In this document: positions 36,175 through 44,208 of the stretch, in pieces
Numbering within the stretch: position 1 is the first letter of the stretch
Layout of the letters: each line of letters opens with the position of its first letter
Assembly (NCBI GenBank): GCA_900489925.1
Contig: UEHQ01000012.1
Location: forward strand, 1-64,000
Length of the DNA stretch: 64,000 nucleotides
Origin: Hyphomicrobiales bacterium
GTDB lineage: Bacteria; Pseudomonadota; Alphaproteobacteria; Rhizobiales; Rhizobiaceae
Reading direction: 5' to 3'
The notes under the pieces: generated by a model
What the model was told of the DNA's origin: nothing
The model's database searches: none
The model's input: the letters and a program-made list of their open reading frames with translations, nothing else
Program-made: the position numbers and the translations under genes

Positions 36175-36942
36175 TCAGATCGCCGTGAAGCCGTTGTCGA
36201 CGAAGAGATGCGCGCCGTTCACGAATCTGGAGTCATCGCTGGCAAGGTAGAGTGCCGCCCGCGCAACGTCCTCGGGCTCGCCGATGCGGCCCTGCTGGGC
36301 AGCGATGGCGGCATCAGACACATCGACGCCGAGAGCCTGGAGCTCGGACACCTCGCGCAACCCGTGAGGCGTACGAATGAAACCGGGGCATACGGCATTG
36401 CATCGAATGTTGCGGTCCCGGAACTCGACACCAACCGCCCGCGCGAACATGTGGACCGCGCCCTTCGTCGTATCGTACAGCACCTCCATCGGCGTCGCCG
36501 CGACGGCTGAGATCGATGAGGTGCAAACGATCGAGCCACCGCCGGCCGCGATCATTCCCGGCAGCACGGCGCGCGTCATCAAGAACATGGAGCGGACATT
36601 GACCGCGTGAAGCCAATCCCACTCCTCGACGCTCGTTTCCAGGAAAGGCTTTATGACAATCGTGCCCGCGTGATTGAAGAGCACAGTCACCGGGCCAAAT
36701 TTCTCTTCGACACCGCGAACTGCGTTGTTTACGGCCGTCTCGTCCGAGACATCCGCGGTCCAAAAGTCAGCAACACCGCCATCGTCGCGAATGGCCTTTG
36801 CCGTCTGCGCGGCTGCCTCGGCGTTGCGGTCGATGATTGCCACCTTTGCGCCCTCCGCCGCAAAGAGCCGTGACGCCGCTCCTCCCATACCGGTAGCGCC
36901 GCCCGAGATAATCGCGATCTTGCCGTTCAACCGTCCCGTCAT
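36175..36942 (-). CDS. Short-chain dehydrogenase/reductase
   Basis: SDR enzyme (255 aa), convergent with the preceding operon. Cofactor motif SGGATGMGGAA, VIDRNA (Asp suggests NAD), NHAGT, Ser in VCTSSISAVAAT and YDTTKGAVHMF (catalytic Tyr and Lys) are all visible, with the C-terminal LFVDNGFTAI. It shares family and size with the SDR in the adjacent operon but is transcribed separately toward it, which may reflect a related step on the other stereoisomer. The substrate is unknown. Confidence 0.9.
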   Translation of the reverse strand: MTGRLNGKIAIISGGATGMGGAASRLFAAEGAKVAIIDRNAEAAAQTAKAIRDDGGVADFWTADVSDETAVNNAVRGVEEKFGPVTVLFNHAGTIVIKPFLETSVEEWDWLHAVNVRSMFLMTRAVLPGMIAAGGGSIVCTSSISAVAATPMEVLYDTTKGAVHMFARAVGVEFRDRNIRCNAVCPGFIRTPHGLREVSELQALGVDVSDAAIAAQQGRIGEPEDVARAALYLASDDSRFVNGAHLFVDNGFTAI

Positions 36943-37118
36943 GTTTTCCCCATATCATGTTCAAAATATTGCCCCAACGCGAGGCACGCGCTGTTTGAAA
37001 GCACGCGCGCGCCTTGCGCAGAGTATCAGAGGATAGCCACGATAGAAGGAGAAAGACGCCTGCCAAACGTCGTTCGATTGCCGCAACGACGCAGCGCCGG
37101 ACAGCGACTGGATCGCTG

Positions 37119-37265
37119 TCAGTTCGCTCCGGCTTTCAGGATACGATGGGTGCTCGCGTCCAAAGCATGACTTGCGTCCCTGCCATCTTTGGCGAGCCCG
37201 TTGGCGGTGTTGGCACAGGAGGAGAGTGCGAGGAGCACAGCGACGACGGCGGCGACTTTTGTCAT
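37119..37265 (-). CDS. Entericidin-like small lipoprotein
   Basis: A 48-aa peptide with a lipoprotein signal (MTKVAAVVAVLLALSSC, lipobox LSSC) and a mature part CANTANGLAKDGRDASHAL that follows the EcnA/EcnB pattern of short amphipathic membrane lipoproteins. Entericidins act as a toxin-antidote pair in enteric bacteria; single copies are common in rhizobia. The ATG at 37265 has a GAGAG site. A 73-codon reading frame from 37340 contains it but begins with unrelated sequence. Confidence 0.75.
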   Translation of the reverse strand: MTKVAAVVAVLLALSSCANTANGLAKDGRDASHALDASTHRILKAGAN

Positions 37266-37379
37266 TTGGTCTCTCAATCGACTTGTTGATGACAATGACA
37301 TGTCGCCGTGACGCGGGAAAGCAAGGGCATACCCGCCCAAGGCTCTACCCAGTCTAGGTGAAGCGCCCTGCCCGTGACA

Positions 37380-37715
37380 TCACAGAGCGCGGTGCGCAGC
37401 CGCCGGTTCCTCATCGTTATCCAGTGCCAGCAGTTCCCCGACCTGCGCCAACGCTCCCCTGATGACATCGGTGCGTATCGAATAGAACACTGATTGAGAC
37501 ACGCGCCGGGTATCAACGAAGTTGCTCTCGCGGAGGATTGCGAGGTGCTGCGACAGGGCGGACTGGCCGATACCCAGCGTCTTCGCGAGAACCTTGACCT
37601 GTATCTCTCCACGGCGGAGATTTTGAAGTATTGCCAGGCGATTGGCGTTGCCCAGAACCGACATGTAGTCGGCCAGCAAGGCGATATCGGATGAGACCCA
37701 GATGTCTTCCTGCAT
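37380..37715 (-). CDS. ArsR/SmtB-family winged-helix regulator
   Basis: DNA-binding protein (111 aa) with LADYMSVLGNANRLAILQNL, RRGEIQVKVLAKTLGIGQSA and LSQHLAILRESNFVDTRRVS, then FYSI. The metal-binding ELCVCD cysteines of arsenic and cadmium sensors are missing, so it is probably a redox, metabolic or NolR-like global regulator. Its target is not obvious; the upstream non-coding region holds several inverted repeats. Confidence 0.87.
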   Translation of the reverse strand: MQEDIWVSSDIALLADYMSVLGNANRLAILQNLRRGEIQVKVLAKTLGIGQSALSQHLAILRESNFVDTRRVSQSVFYSIRTDVIRGALAQVGELLALDNDEEPAAAHRAL

Positions 37716-38160
37716 GAGATTTCCCTTTTAAGAAATGGCTCGAATGCACGGCAGCAGACCACGGCTGTCGGTTTGCCCAAACCGGCCTTCGAAGCGTTTG
37801 TGAATTTTGAGAATGGGTTACCGGCTAGACCGGTGGGTCCGTATGTACTGACGCTCGACGATAAACAAATCTGAGACGCAGTGGGACATCAGCACAAGGA
37901 GTTGGTGCTGATAACAGCTGCGATACCGCCGCCTGAGGCGAGCGGCCATGCTGTAACAGGAGAGTGGACATCATGTTCACCTGATTGGAATGGAAACTGT
38001 CGACACCATCCTCCACACCATTAAAAAGATAGTTAAAAATCATCAGCTTCCCGGCCGAAACCGGGCCTTAAATCCCTTTATTTTAGACAATTCGGCAAAT
38101 ATGGTACTTTTCAGTACCCTTTTATCGCGTCATTTCGTGAATGGCACTCACGGAATAGGG
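37716..38160. other. Non-coding interval with several inverted repeats
   Basis: 445 bp between the ArsR and TetR genes without a supported gene. It contains ACCGG/CCGGT around 37819-37833, ATCAGCAC/GTGCTGAT (37888-37912, 9-base loop), CCCGG/CCGGG near 38051-38065, and GGTAC-TTTTCA-GTACC (38103-38118). The AT-rich 38020-38130 stretch is a plausible promoter region for the ArsR transcript on the minus strand. Confidence 0.5.
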
Positions 38161-38817
38161 TCAGTTGGCGCCGACGCCTCTTGCAAAGATTGCAATGCAC
38201 TGCCGCAGATGAGCCTTGCGCAGCTCGAGATTCGGCCAGGCTTTCGCCTGTCCCTCGGGTGGCCTTATGCCACCGAAGATCATATCCATCAGCATCCGCG
38301 CACAGCTCTCAGGATTGCTGATCTCTGCCTTGCCAACCGTGGCTTGCCGTGAAAGCCAATCGACCAATTGTTGTCGCGACTTGAGCATGCCCTCATCGTG
38401 CAGCATGTCCCGAAGCTCGGGAAACTGCCCGGACTCGCGCATCGCCAGGTGAATGAAAGCAGCGCGCTCTTCATCTGCTGCCTCATCCATATCAATCATG
38501 AAGATCGCCTCCAGTGCCTTTGACACGGGCAGATCCTCTTCTTCCGGTCGCGGCAGATCGAGCATCATCTGACGATGCGCGATCACGACTGCGCGGAAGA
38601 GATCTTCCTTGCTCGCAAACAATCGATAGAGGGTCTGCTTGGACACGCCACTACGGGCAGCGACAATGGCTGTCGTCGTGCCCGCATAGCCCAGTTCGAC
38701 GAATATCTTCTGTGCGAAGGCAACGATGTGCGCTCGCTTGGTCTCGTCGCTCGATACCTTTGGACGCCCGCGCGGCCTCGGAATCGAAATGTTGGCAGGG
38801 TCCCCGGATCCATCCAT
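38161..38817 (-). CDS. TetR-family transcriptional regulator
   Basis: A 218-aa repressor with an N-terminal TetR HTH (RAHIVAFAQKIFVELGYAGT, TTAIVAARSGVSKQTLYRLF) preceded by a RGRPKVS hook that is common in this family. The C-terminal ligand domain (AIFMIDMDEAADEERAAFIH, LAMRESGQFPELRDMLHDEG) resembles the AefR-like group. The ATG at 38817 (MDGSGDPANISI) is used because upstream codons back to 39051 are unlike protein. The target is not clear; no exporter is adjacent. Confidence 0.87.
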   Translation of the reverse strand: MDGSGDPANISIPRPRGRPKVSSDETKRAHIVAFAQKIFVELGYAGTTTAIVAARSGVSKQTLYRLFASKEDLFRAVVIAHRQMMLDLPRPEEEDLPVSKALEAIFMIDMDEAADEERAAFIHLAMRESGQFPELRDMLHDEGMLKSRQQLVDWLSRQATVGKAEISNPESCARMLMDMIFGGIRPPEGQAKAWPNLELRKAHLRQCIAIFARGVGAN

Positions 38818-39188
38818 GAAAGCGGCACTCGATTGGCGGCGACGACAGCAAAGGCTGCCAAACACCCAGGCAGCCTGCCGGCGACGGCATTTTGCCAACA
38901 TGGTTTCTGTGCAGGACCACGGGATCAGGAACCGTTCAGTTCGCTCCCATCGCGTGATCCCATTTCCGTGGCAAAGCAGCTGTTTGCGACCTCCGAGTCG
39001 CACATCAGCCGCTACATCGCACCGTTGGCCGAACCTGCCTCGTGAAACCACTGAAAGTCAATCATTTTTGGCTAATGTTGGATTATCCGGCAAACAGAGG
39101 ACTTCACAACCCCGTGTTTGCCATGCCAGCGGGCGACCACACGATCTGAGCCGGCAGCCGATCGGACGACGTGCCGTAGCCGTGCCGC
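38818..39188. other. Non-coding interval upstream of the TetR gene
   Basis: 371 bp between the end of the amino-acid ABC operon and the TetR start, both on the minus strand. No ORF is supported here, and no strong hairpin or promoter was recognised with confidence. It may simply hold the TetR promoter. Confidence 0.4.
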
Positions 39189-39980
39189 TCACAGCAGCAT
39201 TGAAGCGCCCCGATCGAGGTAGGTGTCCAGGAACTGTTCGAGGCGCGGATTTCTTGGCTTCCTGAATACATCCTGCGGGGCTCCGGTGAATAGCACCTTC
39301 CCGTGATCGAGGAACGTGATCTGCTGACCAACGGTAGCGGCAAAGCCGATCTCGTGCGAAACGACGACCATTGTCATGCCTTCGGCCGCCAGATCACGCA
39401 TGACGTTCAGCACTTCACCCGTCAGTTCGGGATCCAGTGACGATGTCGGTTCGTCGAACAGCATGATCTTCGGCTTCAGCGCCAGCGCGCGGGCGATCGC
39501 CACGCGCTGCTGCTGGCCGCCCGACAGTTGCGACGGGTAGTGCCCTGCGCGACCTTCGAGGCCGACTTTGACCAGCTGCGCCATGGCGCGTTCCTCGGCG
39601 TCCTTGCGGCTCATCTTGTGAACCGTCTTCAAGGCTTCGCTGACGTTCCCGAGCGCGGTCATGTGCGGCCACAGATTGAACTGCTGGAATACCATACCGA
39701 TCTGGGCGCGGATCGTCCGGTTCGCCGCTGCCGATATGCGCTCGCGCGCACCCTGGGCGTTCTCGGTGAAACCGAGCACCTCGCCATTGATCGTGATGAT
39801 GCCGGAGGTGGCTTCCTCAAGGAACGCCATGCATCGCAGCAGCGTACTCTTGCCCGATCCGGATGGCCCGATCAGGCAGGAAACCTGCCCCTGCGGAATC
39901 TCAAGATCGATGCCATGCAGCACCGTCGAGTCGCCGAACTTCTTGACGAGATTTTTGACTGCGATCGCGGGTAGGCTCAT
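39189..39980 (-). CDS. Polar amino acid ABC transporter ATPase (HisP/GlnQ type)
   Basis: ATPase (263 aa) of a family-3 amino acid importer. Walker A LIGPSGSGKSTLLRCMAFLE, the characteristic Q-loop IGMVFQQFNLWPHMTALGNV, signature QLSGGQQQRVAIARALALKP and Walker B LFDEPTSSLDPELTGEVL are complete, with switch VVSHEIGFA. It overlaps the upstream permease gene by 4 bp and is the last gene of a four-gene SBP-permease-permease-ATPase operon. Confidence 0.93.
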   Translation of the reverse strand: MSLPAIAVKNLVKKFGDSTVLHGIDLEIPQGQVSCLIGPSGSGKSTLLRCMAFLEEATSGIITINGEVLGFTENAQGARERISAAANRTIRAQIGMVFQQFNLWPHMTALGNVSEALKTVHKMSRKDAEERAMAQLVKVGLEGRAGHYPSQLSGGQQQRVAIARALALKPKIMLFDEPTSSLDPELTGEVLNVMRDLAAEGMTMVVVSHEIGFAATVGQQITFLDHGKVLFTGAPQDVFRKPRNPRLEQFLDTYLDRGASMLL

Positions 39981-40645
39981 GCGTTGAAAAACCTCAATCT
40001 GGTAAGTTTCATTTCGACGAGATGACCAAGCCTGCCGGTGATCTCGACGAGCACCCAGTAAAAGAGTGCCAGTACGGAAAGCGCTTCGACGAAGGCGTAC
40101 TGCTGGGCGCCGATGGCGCTCAGTGTGGCGGTAAGCTCGGGAACGGTAATGATCGACAGAACCGCCGTCTCCTTCATCAGGAGCACGGCCATGTTCAGCG
40201 AAGGCGGCAGCACCAGCATGGTCATCTCAGGCAGGAGAATACGCCGGATGATCTGGCCTTGGGTGAGCCCGACACATTCGCCGGCTTCGATATGCCCCTT
40301 GGGAACGGCGAGGAAGCCCGAGCGGAAGATCTCGCTATAATAAGCCGCCCCGTAAATCGAGATGCCGACTAGACCCGCGGGCAGCGGATCAAGCGAAAGG
40401 CCAATGAACGGCCCTCCATAATAGACAAGAAAGATCTGGATCAGAAACGGCGTGCCGCGCAGCACCGCGACGATCAGGCCGAGGGCCTTATCTAGGACGG
40501 GACCGCCAAATCGCCGGCCTACAGCCACAAAGAAACCGATCACGGCGGCGGCAAGCGTTCCAACGATCCAGATCATGATCGTCACGCCGGCACCGCTCAG
40601 GATAGCTGCGCGTTGGTCGAGAATGACGTTGATGTCGAAGGTCAT
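39977..40645 (-). CDS. Amino acid ABC transporter permease (HisM/GlnP type)
   Basis: Inner-membrane subunit (222 aa). It shows the family N-terminus GAGVTIMIWIVGTLAAAVIG, the core VLRGTPFLIQIFLVYYGGPF and the docking loop GHIEAGECVGLTQGQIIRRI-type sequence. It overlaps its neighbours by 4 bp on both sides (ATGA), so the three membrane/ATPase genes are translated as a unit. Confidence 0.92.
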   Translation of the reverse strand: MTFDINVILDQRAAILSGAGVTIMIWIVGTLAAAVIGFFVAVGRRFGGPVLDKALGLIVAVLRGTPFLIQIFLVYYGGPFIGLSLDPLPAGLVGISIYGAAYYSEIFRSGFLAVPKGHIEAGECVGLTQGQIIRRILLPEMTMLVLPPSLNMAVLLMKETAVLSIITVPELTATLSAIGAQQYAFVEALSVLALFYWVLVEITGRLGHLVEMKLTRLRFFNA

Positions 40646-41283
40646 CGCGGAACTCCTGGAAGGGAGCGTTCGATCAGGCTGCCGGCAAGCGCCACGATCC
40701 AGTTGATCACGAGATAGATGAGGCCGGCACAGGCAAAGATCTGCAGCGGCAGGAAAGTGCTGCCAGCAAGATCCTGCGCCATGCGTGTCAGCTCGACGAT
40801 GCCGACGACCGACACCAGCGAGGATGCCTTGAGGATCAGGATTGCCTCATTGACGAGCGCCGGGAAGGTAAGTCGCAACGCGATTGGCGCCTTGATGCGC
40901 CGAAAGATCTGCGCCGGGGTTAATCCCACCATCTCGGCCGACTCGACAAGCCCGATGGGAACGCTGGCAAAGCCGCCTCGCAGGTTTTCGGCCTGATAGG
41001 CCGCCGTACACAGCGACAGGCCGGTGATGGCGGCAACGATACTCGGCACGTTCAAGCCGATCGCGGGCAGCATGTTGTAGATCAGCAGCAGCTGCACGAG
41101 CAGAGGCACGCCACGGAAGAAGCTGATGAAAATCTGGGCAGGCGCGATGAGAAGCCGCTTTTGCGAGAGAAGCATCCCGGAAAGAAGGATCGCGATCGCA
41201 AAGCCGATCAGGATCGACACGACGCTGATTGTCACCGTGTAGATCGACGCCTGCAGAAGCAGTTCGAAGAGTTTGATGGACAT
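40642..41283 (-). CDS. Amino acid ABC transporter permease (HisQ/GlnP type)
   Basis: Second membrane subunit (213 aa), paired with the adjacent permease. Hallmarks are ASIYTVTISVVSILIGFAIA, FFRGVPLLVQLLLIYNMLPA and the docking loop GLVESAEMVGLTPAQIFRRI. It is separated from the binding-protein gene by 85 bases that contain a perfect stem-loop. Confidence 0.92.
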   Translation of the reverse strand: MSIKLFELLLQASIYTVTISVVSILIGFAIAILLSGMLLSQKRLLIAPAQIFISFFRGVPLLVQLLLIYNMLPAIGLNVPSIVAAITGLSLCTAAYQAENLRGGFASVPIGLVESAEMVGLTPAQIFRRIKAPIALRLTFPALVNEAILILKASSLVSVVGIVELTRMAQDLAGSTFLPLQIFACAGLIYLVINWIVALAGSLIERSLPGVPR

Positions 41284-41319
41284 GTCCGGCTTTTGCCCGC
41301 CTGGCTGTCGTGGAGACCT

Positions 41320-41349
41320 GATCGCGCCCTGAAGTCACGGGGCGCGATC
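41320..41349 (-). repeat. Perfect stem-loop between binding-protein and permease genes
   Basis: GATCGCGCCC (41320-41329) and GGGCGCGATC (41340-41349) form a perfect 10-bp stem with a 10-base loop, 19 bases after the binding-protein stop. No U-tract follows on the minus strand. Confidence 0.75.
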
Positions 41350-41368
41350 GGATAACGATCGGCAGAAA

Positions 41369-42196
41369 TCAGAATGCCGGATCCTTGACAGCGTCAGGCG
41401 TATCGAAGGTCGCACCGAACCACTTCTTCTGCAGCTCAGCCATACGGCCGTCGGCCTTGATCTTCAGCAGGGCGGTGTCGATCGCGTCCATCAGGGGCGC
41501 ATGATCGGCATCCTTGAGACCGATGAAGCCGAAGTAGGACTTCTTGCCGAACGGCGGCAGAACAACCTCGAACGTTCCTTCGCGCTGCTTGGCAACGAAG
41601 GCAATGTTCGGCAGCGAGTTCGCTACGCCGGCAATACGGCCGGCCGCCAGATCCGCATAGGATTCCGTGAAGGCAGGATATTCGCGGATGTCAACCTTGG
41701 ACGGCAGCGTTTCAGAGAACTCCTTGAGCTGGTCGAGCTGCGACGTCGCCTTGCCGACGCCGATCTTCTTGCCGGCGATATCCTCCGGCTTGCTGATCGT
41801 GGTGTCGCCGGCCTTCTTCAGCACGGCAATGGTCGCTTCAGCGATCGGCGGAGTGAAGCGATAGCGCTCCATACGCTTCTTTGTGATCGTCGCAGGCCCT
41901 GCAACGACGTCGAACTTTCCGGCTTCAAGTGCAGGGAAAACGCCGTCCCACGGAAGGGCGACCCACTCGATCTTGACGCCGAGTTCCTTGCCGATTTCAG
42001 CAAAGAGGTCCACGTTCAGCCCGGCATGTTCGCCGGCATCGATAAAGTCAAAGGGCGCGAAGGCGGTTTCTGTCCCGACCTTCAGCGTGCCGGCGGCCTT
42101 GACGGCTGCAAGCGTGTCTGCGGCGTGGGCCGACAGAGTTGCACCGAATATGAATGCTGCGCCGACGAGGCCCTTAAGCAACGAGTTTGCAATCAT
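41369..42196 (-). CDS. Amino acid ABC transporter substrate-binding protein (family 3)
   Basis: Periplasmic receptor (275 aa) with a signal peptide (MIANSLLKGLVGAAFIFGA, cleavage after SAHA before ADTLAAV). The family-3 pattern is clear: AAGTLKVGTETAFAPFDFID, GLNVDLFAEIGKELGVKIEW, WDGVFPALEAGKFDVVAGPA and IGVGKATSQLDQLKEF. The Asp of the canonical amino-acid carboxylate/ammonium pocket appears in FDFIDA and YADLAAG. Divergent regulators, a monooxygenase and its reductase suggest the ligand is an unusual amino acid rather than a common one (inference). It is preceded by a consensus-like promoter with a palindrome in the spacer. Confidence 0.92.
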   Translation of the reverse strand: MIANSLLKGLVGAAFIFGATLSAHAADTLAAVKAAGTLKVGTETAFAPFDFIDAGEHAGLNVDLFAEIGKELGVKIEWVALPWDGVFPALEAGKFDVVAGPATITKKRMERYRFTPPIAEATIAVLKKAGDTTISKPEDIAGKKIGVGKATSQLDQLKEFSETLPSKVDIREYPAFTESYADLAAGRIAGVANSLPNIAFVAKQREGTFEVVLPPFGKKSYFGFIGLKDADHAPLMDAIDTALLKIKADGRMAELQKKWFGATFDTPDAVKDPAF

Positions 42197-42282
42197 GATG
42201 TTGTTCTCTCCAGTTTTCCCTCCGCAAAGGAGGAGTTCCCGATTTCAGTCCCGTTGAACGGATTTCTCTGATCCGCTTTTGA

Positions 42283-42318
42283 CTATACAAATAGATATAG
42301 GCTAGCCTAAGGTGTCAA
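42283..42318 (-). promoter_or_regulatory. Promoter of the amino-acid transport operon with palindromic operators
   Basis: On the minus strand TTGACA (42313-42318) is followed after exactly 17 bases by TCTATT (42290-42295), a good sigma-70-type promoter. The perfect 12-bp palindrome TAGGCTAGCCTA (42298-42309) lies in the spacer, and CTATA/TATAG arms (42283-42300) flank the -10. A repressor bound here would block transcription; the divergent HutC-like GntR protein is the natural candidate. Confidence 0.68.
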
Positions 42319-42405
42319 CGTCAAAGTCGACGGACGCAAATTTTGTGCCGAACGACCGCATCGGAAGTAATGCCGATTGTCGCCTCGCCCGACAGCAAGG
42401 GCGGG

Positions 42406-43158
42406 ATGTCGCTGGGAGCAGGTGGCGTATTGATACCAATTCATCAAAGAATTTTCAAAGACATAGAGGCGAAAATCCTGAGCGGCGACTGGCGGCCGGG
42501 CGATCGCATTCCGATCGAACACGACCTGGTTGAGGAATATGGATGCTCCCGCATGACGGTTAGCAAGGCGCTTTCCACGCTCGTGGAACGCGGTCTTATC
42601 GTCAGGCGCCGGAAGGCCGGATCGTTCGTTGCCGCGCCACAGATCGACCGCATGGTAATGGACATCCAGGACATCGGCACCGAAGCGGCTCTGGCCGGTT
42701 ACGAGCATCGCTATGAGATACTGGTCCGAAAGATCGACACACTCGCACCTGCCGAAGCGGCGCGGCTGCAGAGCACGGCGGGAGCCGAGGTCCTGCGAAT
42801 TCAGTGCCTCCATATCGTGGATGGTAAACCGACCGCAATCGAGCGGCGAATTGTCCTGCTGGATACCGTACCGCAGGCTAGAGACGAGAGCTTTGCCGAC
42901 GTGCCTCCCGCAAAATGGCTTTTGTCACAGGTGCCTTGGTCGAAGGCCCGGCATGTGATCCGTGCCGTATCCGCCGACGCAACAACGGCGCGCGTGCTGC
43001 AGATCGGTCGCGGAGAGCCCTGTCTCAATCTCATCCGCCAGACGTGGCAGAACGACCGCCTCGTCACCTATGTCGAGATCACGCATCCCGGCGAGCGTTT
43101 CCAGTTTGCAGGCGTCTTCCATCCCGCCGAGACGCTTGTTTCTCGTCACCAATCGTAG
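42406..43158 (+). CDS. GntR-family regulator with UTRA domain (HutC-like)
   Basis: Repressor (250 aa) with an N-terminal GntR winged helix (IHQRIFKDIEAKILSGDWRP, EHDLVEEYGCSRMTVSKALS, RGLIVRRRKAGSFVA) and a C-terminal UTRA ligand domain (EVLRIQCLHIVDGKPTAIER). It resembles the histidine utilisation repressor HutC, but no hut genes are near. The start is uncertain: ATG 42406 with AAGG five bases upstream, or ATG 42370. It is divergent from the amino-acid ABC operon, whose promoter carries palindromes. The LysR gene follows after 13 bases, so the two regulators are probably co-transcribed. Confidence 0.88.
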   Translation: MSLGAGGVLIPIHQRIFKDIEAKILSGDWRPGDRIPIEHDLVEEYGCSRMTVSKALSTLVERGLIVRRRKAGSFVAAPQIDRMVMDIQDIGTEAALAGYEHRYEILVRKIDTLAPAEAARLQSTAGAEVLRIQCLHIVDGKPTAIERRIVLLDTVPQARDESFADVPPAKWLLSQVPWSKARHVIRAVSADATTARVLQIGRGEPCLNLIRQTWQNDRLVTYVEITHPGERFQFAGVFHPAETLVSRHQS

Positions 43159-43171
43159 CGAGGCTTCCCTG

Positions 43172-44110
43172 ATGACCGACGAGCAGCAATTCAGGTCGGT
43201 TCCGCTTAAAGGTCTGCAGGCATTCGAAGCCGTCGGTCGCTGTGGAAGCGTTACGGCGGCCGCAACGGAGTTGAACGTCTCTCCGGGCGCCATCAGCCAG
43301 CAGATACGGAAGATTGAGAGCTTCCTCGGCGTAACACTCCTGGAACGCAGCGGCCGAACGGCCGAGCTGACGCTCTGGGGCAGGCTTTACCACCGGGAAA
43401 TTTCCAAGGGCTTCGAGCAATTCGCAGCCGCCGAGCAGATCCTCGCACGGGCGCGCAACGAGAACGCGCTGGTTCTGAGCGCGTTGTCATCCGTGGTCAA
43501 CAAATGGATCGGCCGGCGGATCTTCGATTGGCAGGCGCTCCATCCCGATGCGCATGTCAGGGTGACGGGCCGGGACCGCGAACCCCGCATGGGATTTGAC
43601 GAGGTCGATTTTCGCGTGAGCTACGGATCCGACGTGCTCCAGCACGACCATTATACGGAGCTGTTCCGCGACTGGGTCGTGCCCGCCTGCTCCCCTGCCC
43701 TGATCGACGCCAAGACAGTGCCTGCTTCCGCGCTGCTTCGCTATCCGCTGCTTCATGTCGAATGGGAACGGCATTTCACGCCCTACCCCAGCTGGGTTGA
43801 ATTTGCCGAGAAAGTCGGCGTCCAACTCAAGGAGACCTCGCCGGGGCTTTCCTTCACCCTGTCGAGCAGCGCTATCGATGCAGCCGTCAACAAGCGCGGC
43901 GTCGTTCTTGCTCAGATGTCGATGATTGCAGACGAGCTCGAGGCGCAGACTCTGGTCATCCCCCTCGATGTCAGGATCCCGCTCCGGGAAAGTTACTTCC
44001 TCGCCTGGGATCGTTCCGCGCTACAGAAGCCGTTCGGGACAGAGTTCCGCGACTGGGTTATCGCCATCTCACGAAGACAGGCGACCGTCTCGGCACCCTC
44101 CACTCTTTAG
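43172..44110 (+). CDS. LysR-family regulator (GcvA-like)
   Basis: A 312-aa LysR protein: HTH in LKGLQAFEAVGRCGSVTAAA, TELNVSPGAISQQIRKIESF and LGVTLLERSGRTAELT, then a substrate-binding domain with the GcvA-like VVPACSPALIDAK. The ATG at 43172 follows GAGG at about 9 bases. It sits between the GntR gene and the monooxygenase gene on the same strand and probably activates the monooxygenase operon in response to the imported compound or to sulfur/nitrogen limitation (inference). Confidence 0.88.
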   Translation: MTDEQQFRSVPLKGLQAFEAVGRCGSVTAAATELNVSPGAISQQIRKIESFLGVTLLERSGRTAELTLWGRLYHREISKGFEQFAAAEQILARARNENALVLSALSSVVNKWIGRRIFDWQALHPDAHVRVTGRDREPRMGFDEVDFRVSYGSDVLQHDHYTELFRDWVVPACSPALIDAKTVPASALLRYPLLHVEWERHFTPYPSWVEFAEKVGVQLKETSPGLSFTLSSSAIDAAVNKRGVVLAQMSMIADELEAQTLVIPLDVRIPLRESYFLAWDRSALQKPFGTEFRDWVIAISRRQATVSAPSTL

Positions 44111-44208
44111 AAAAACTAAAACGGAAGACAGCTTGCGCGATATTGATGAAAAAAGCCGCGCGGCGTTAATTTGCGCATATCGATGGTGATCAGCCTCAGG
44201 AGGGCTTA

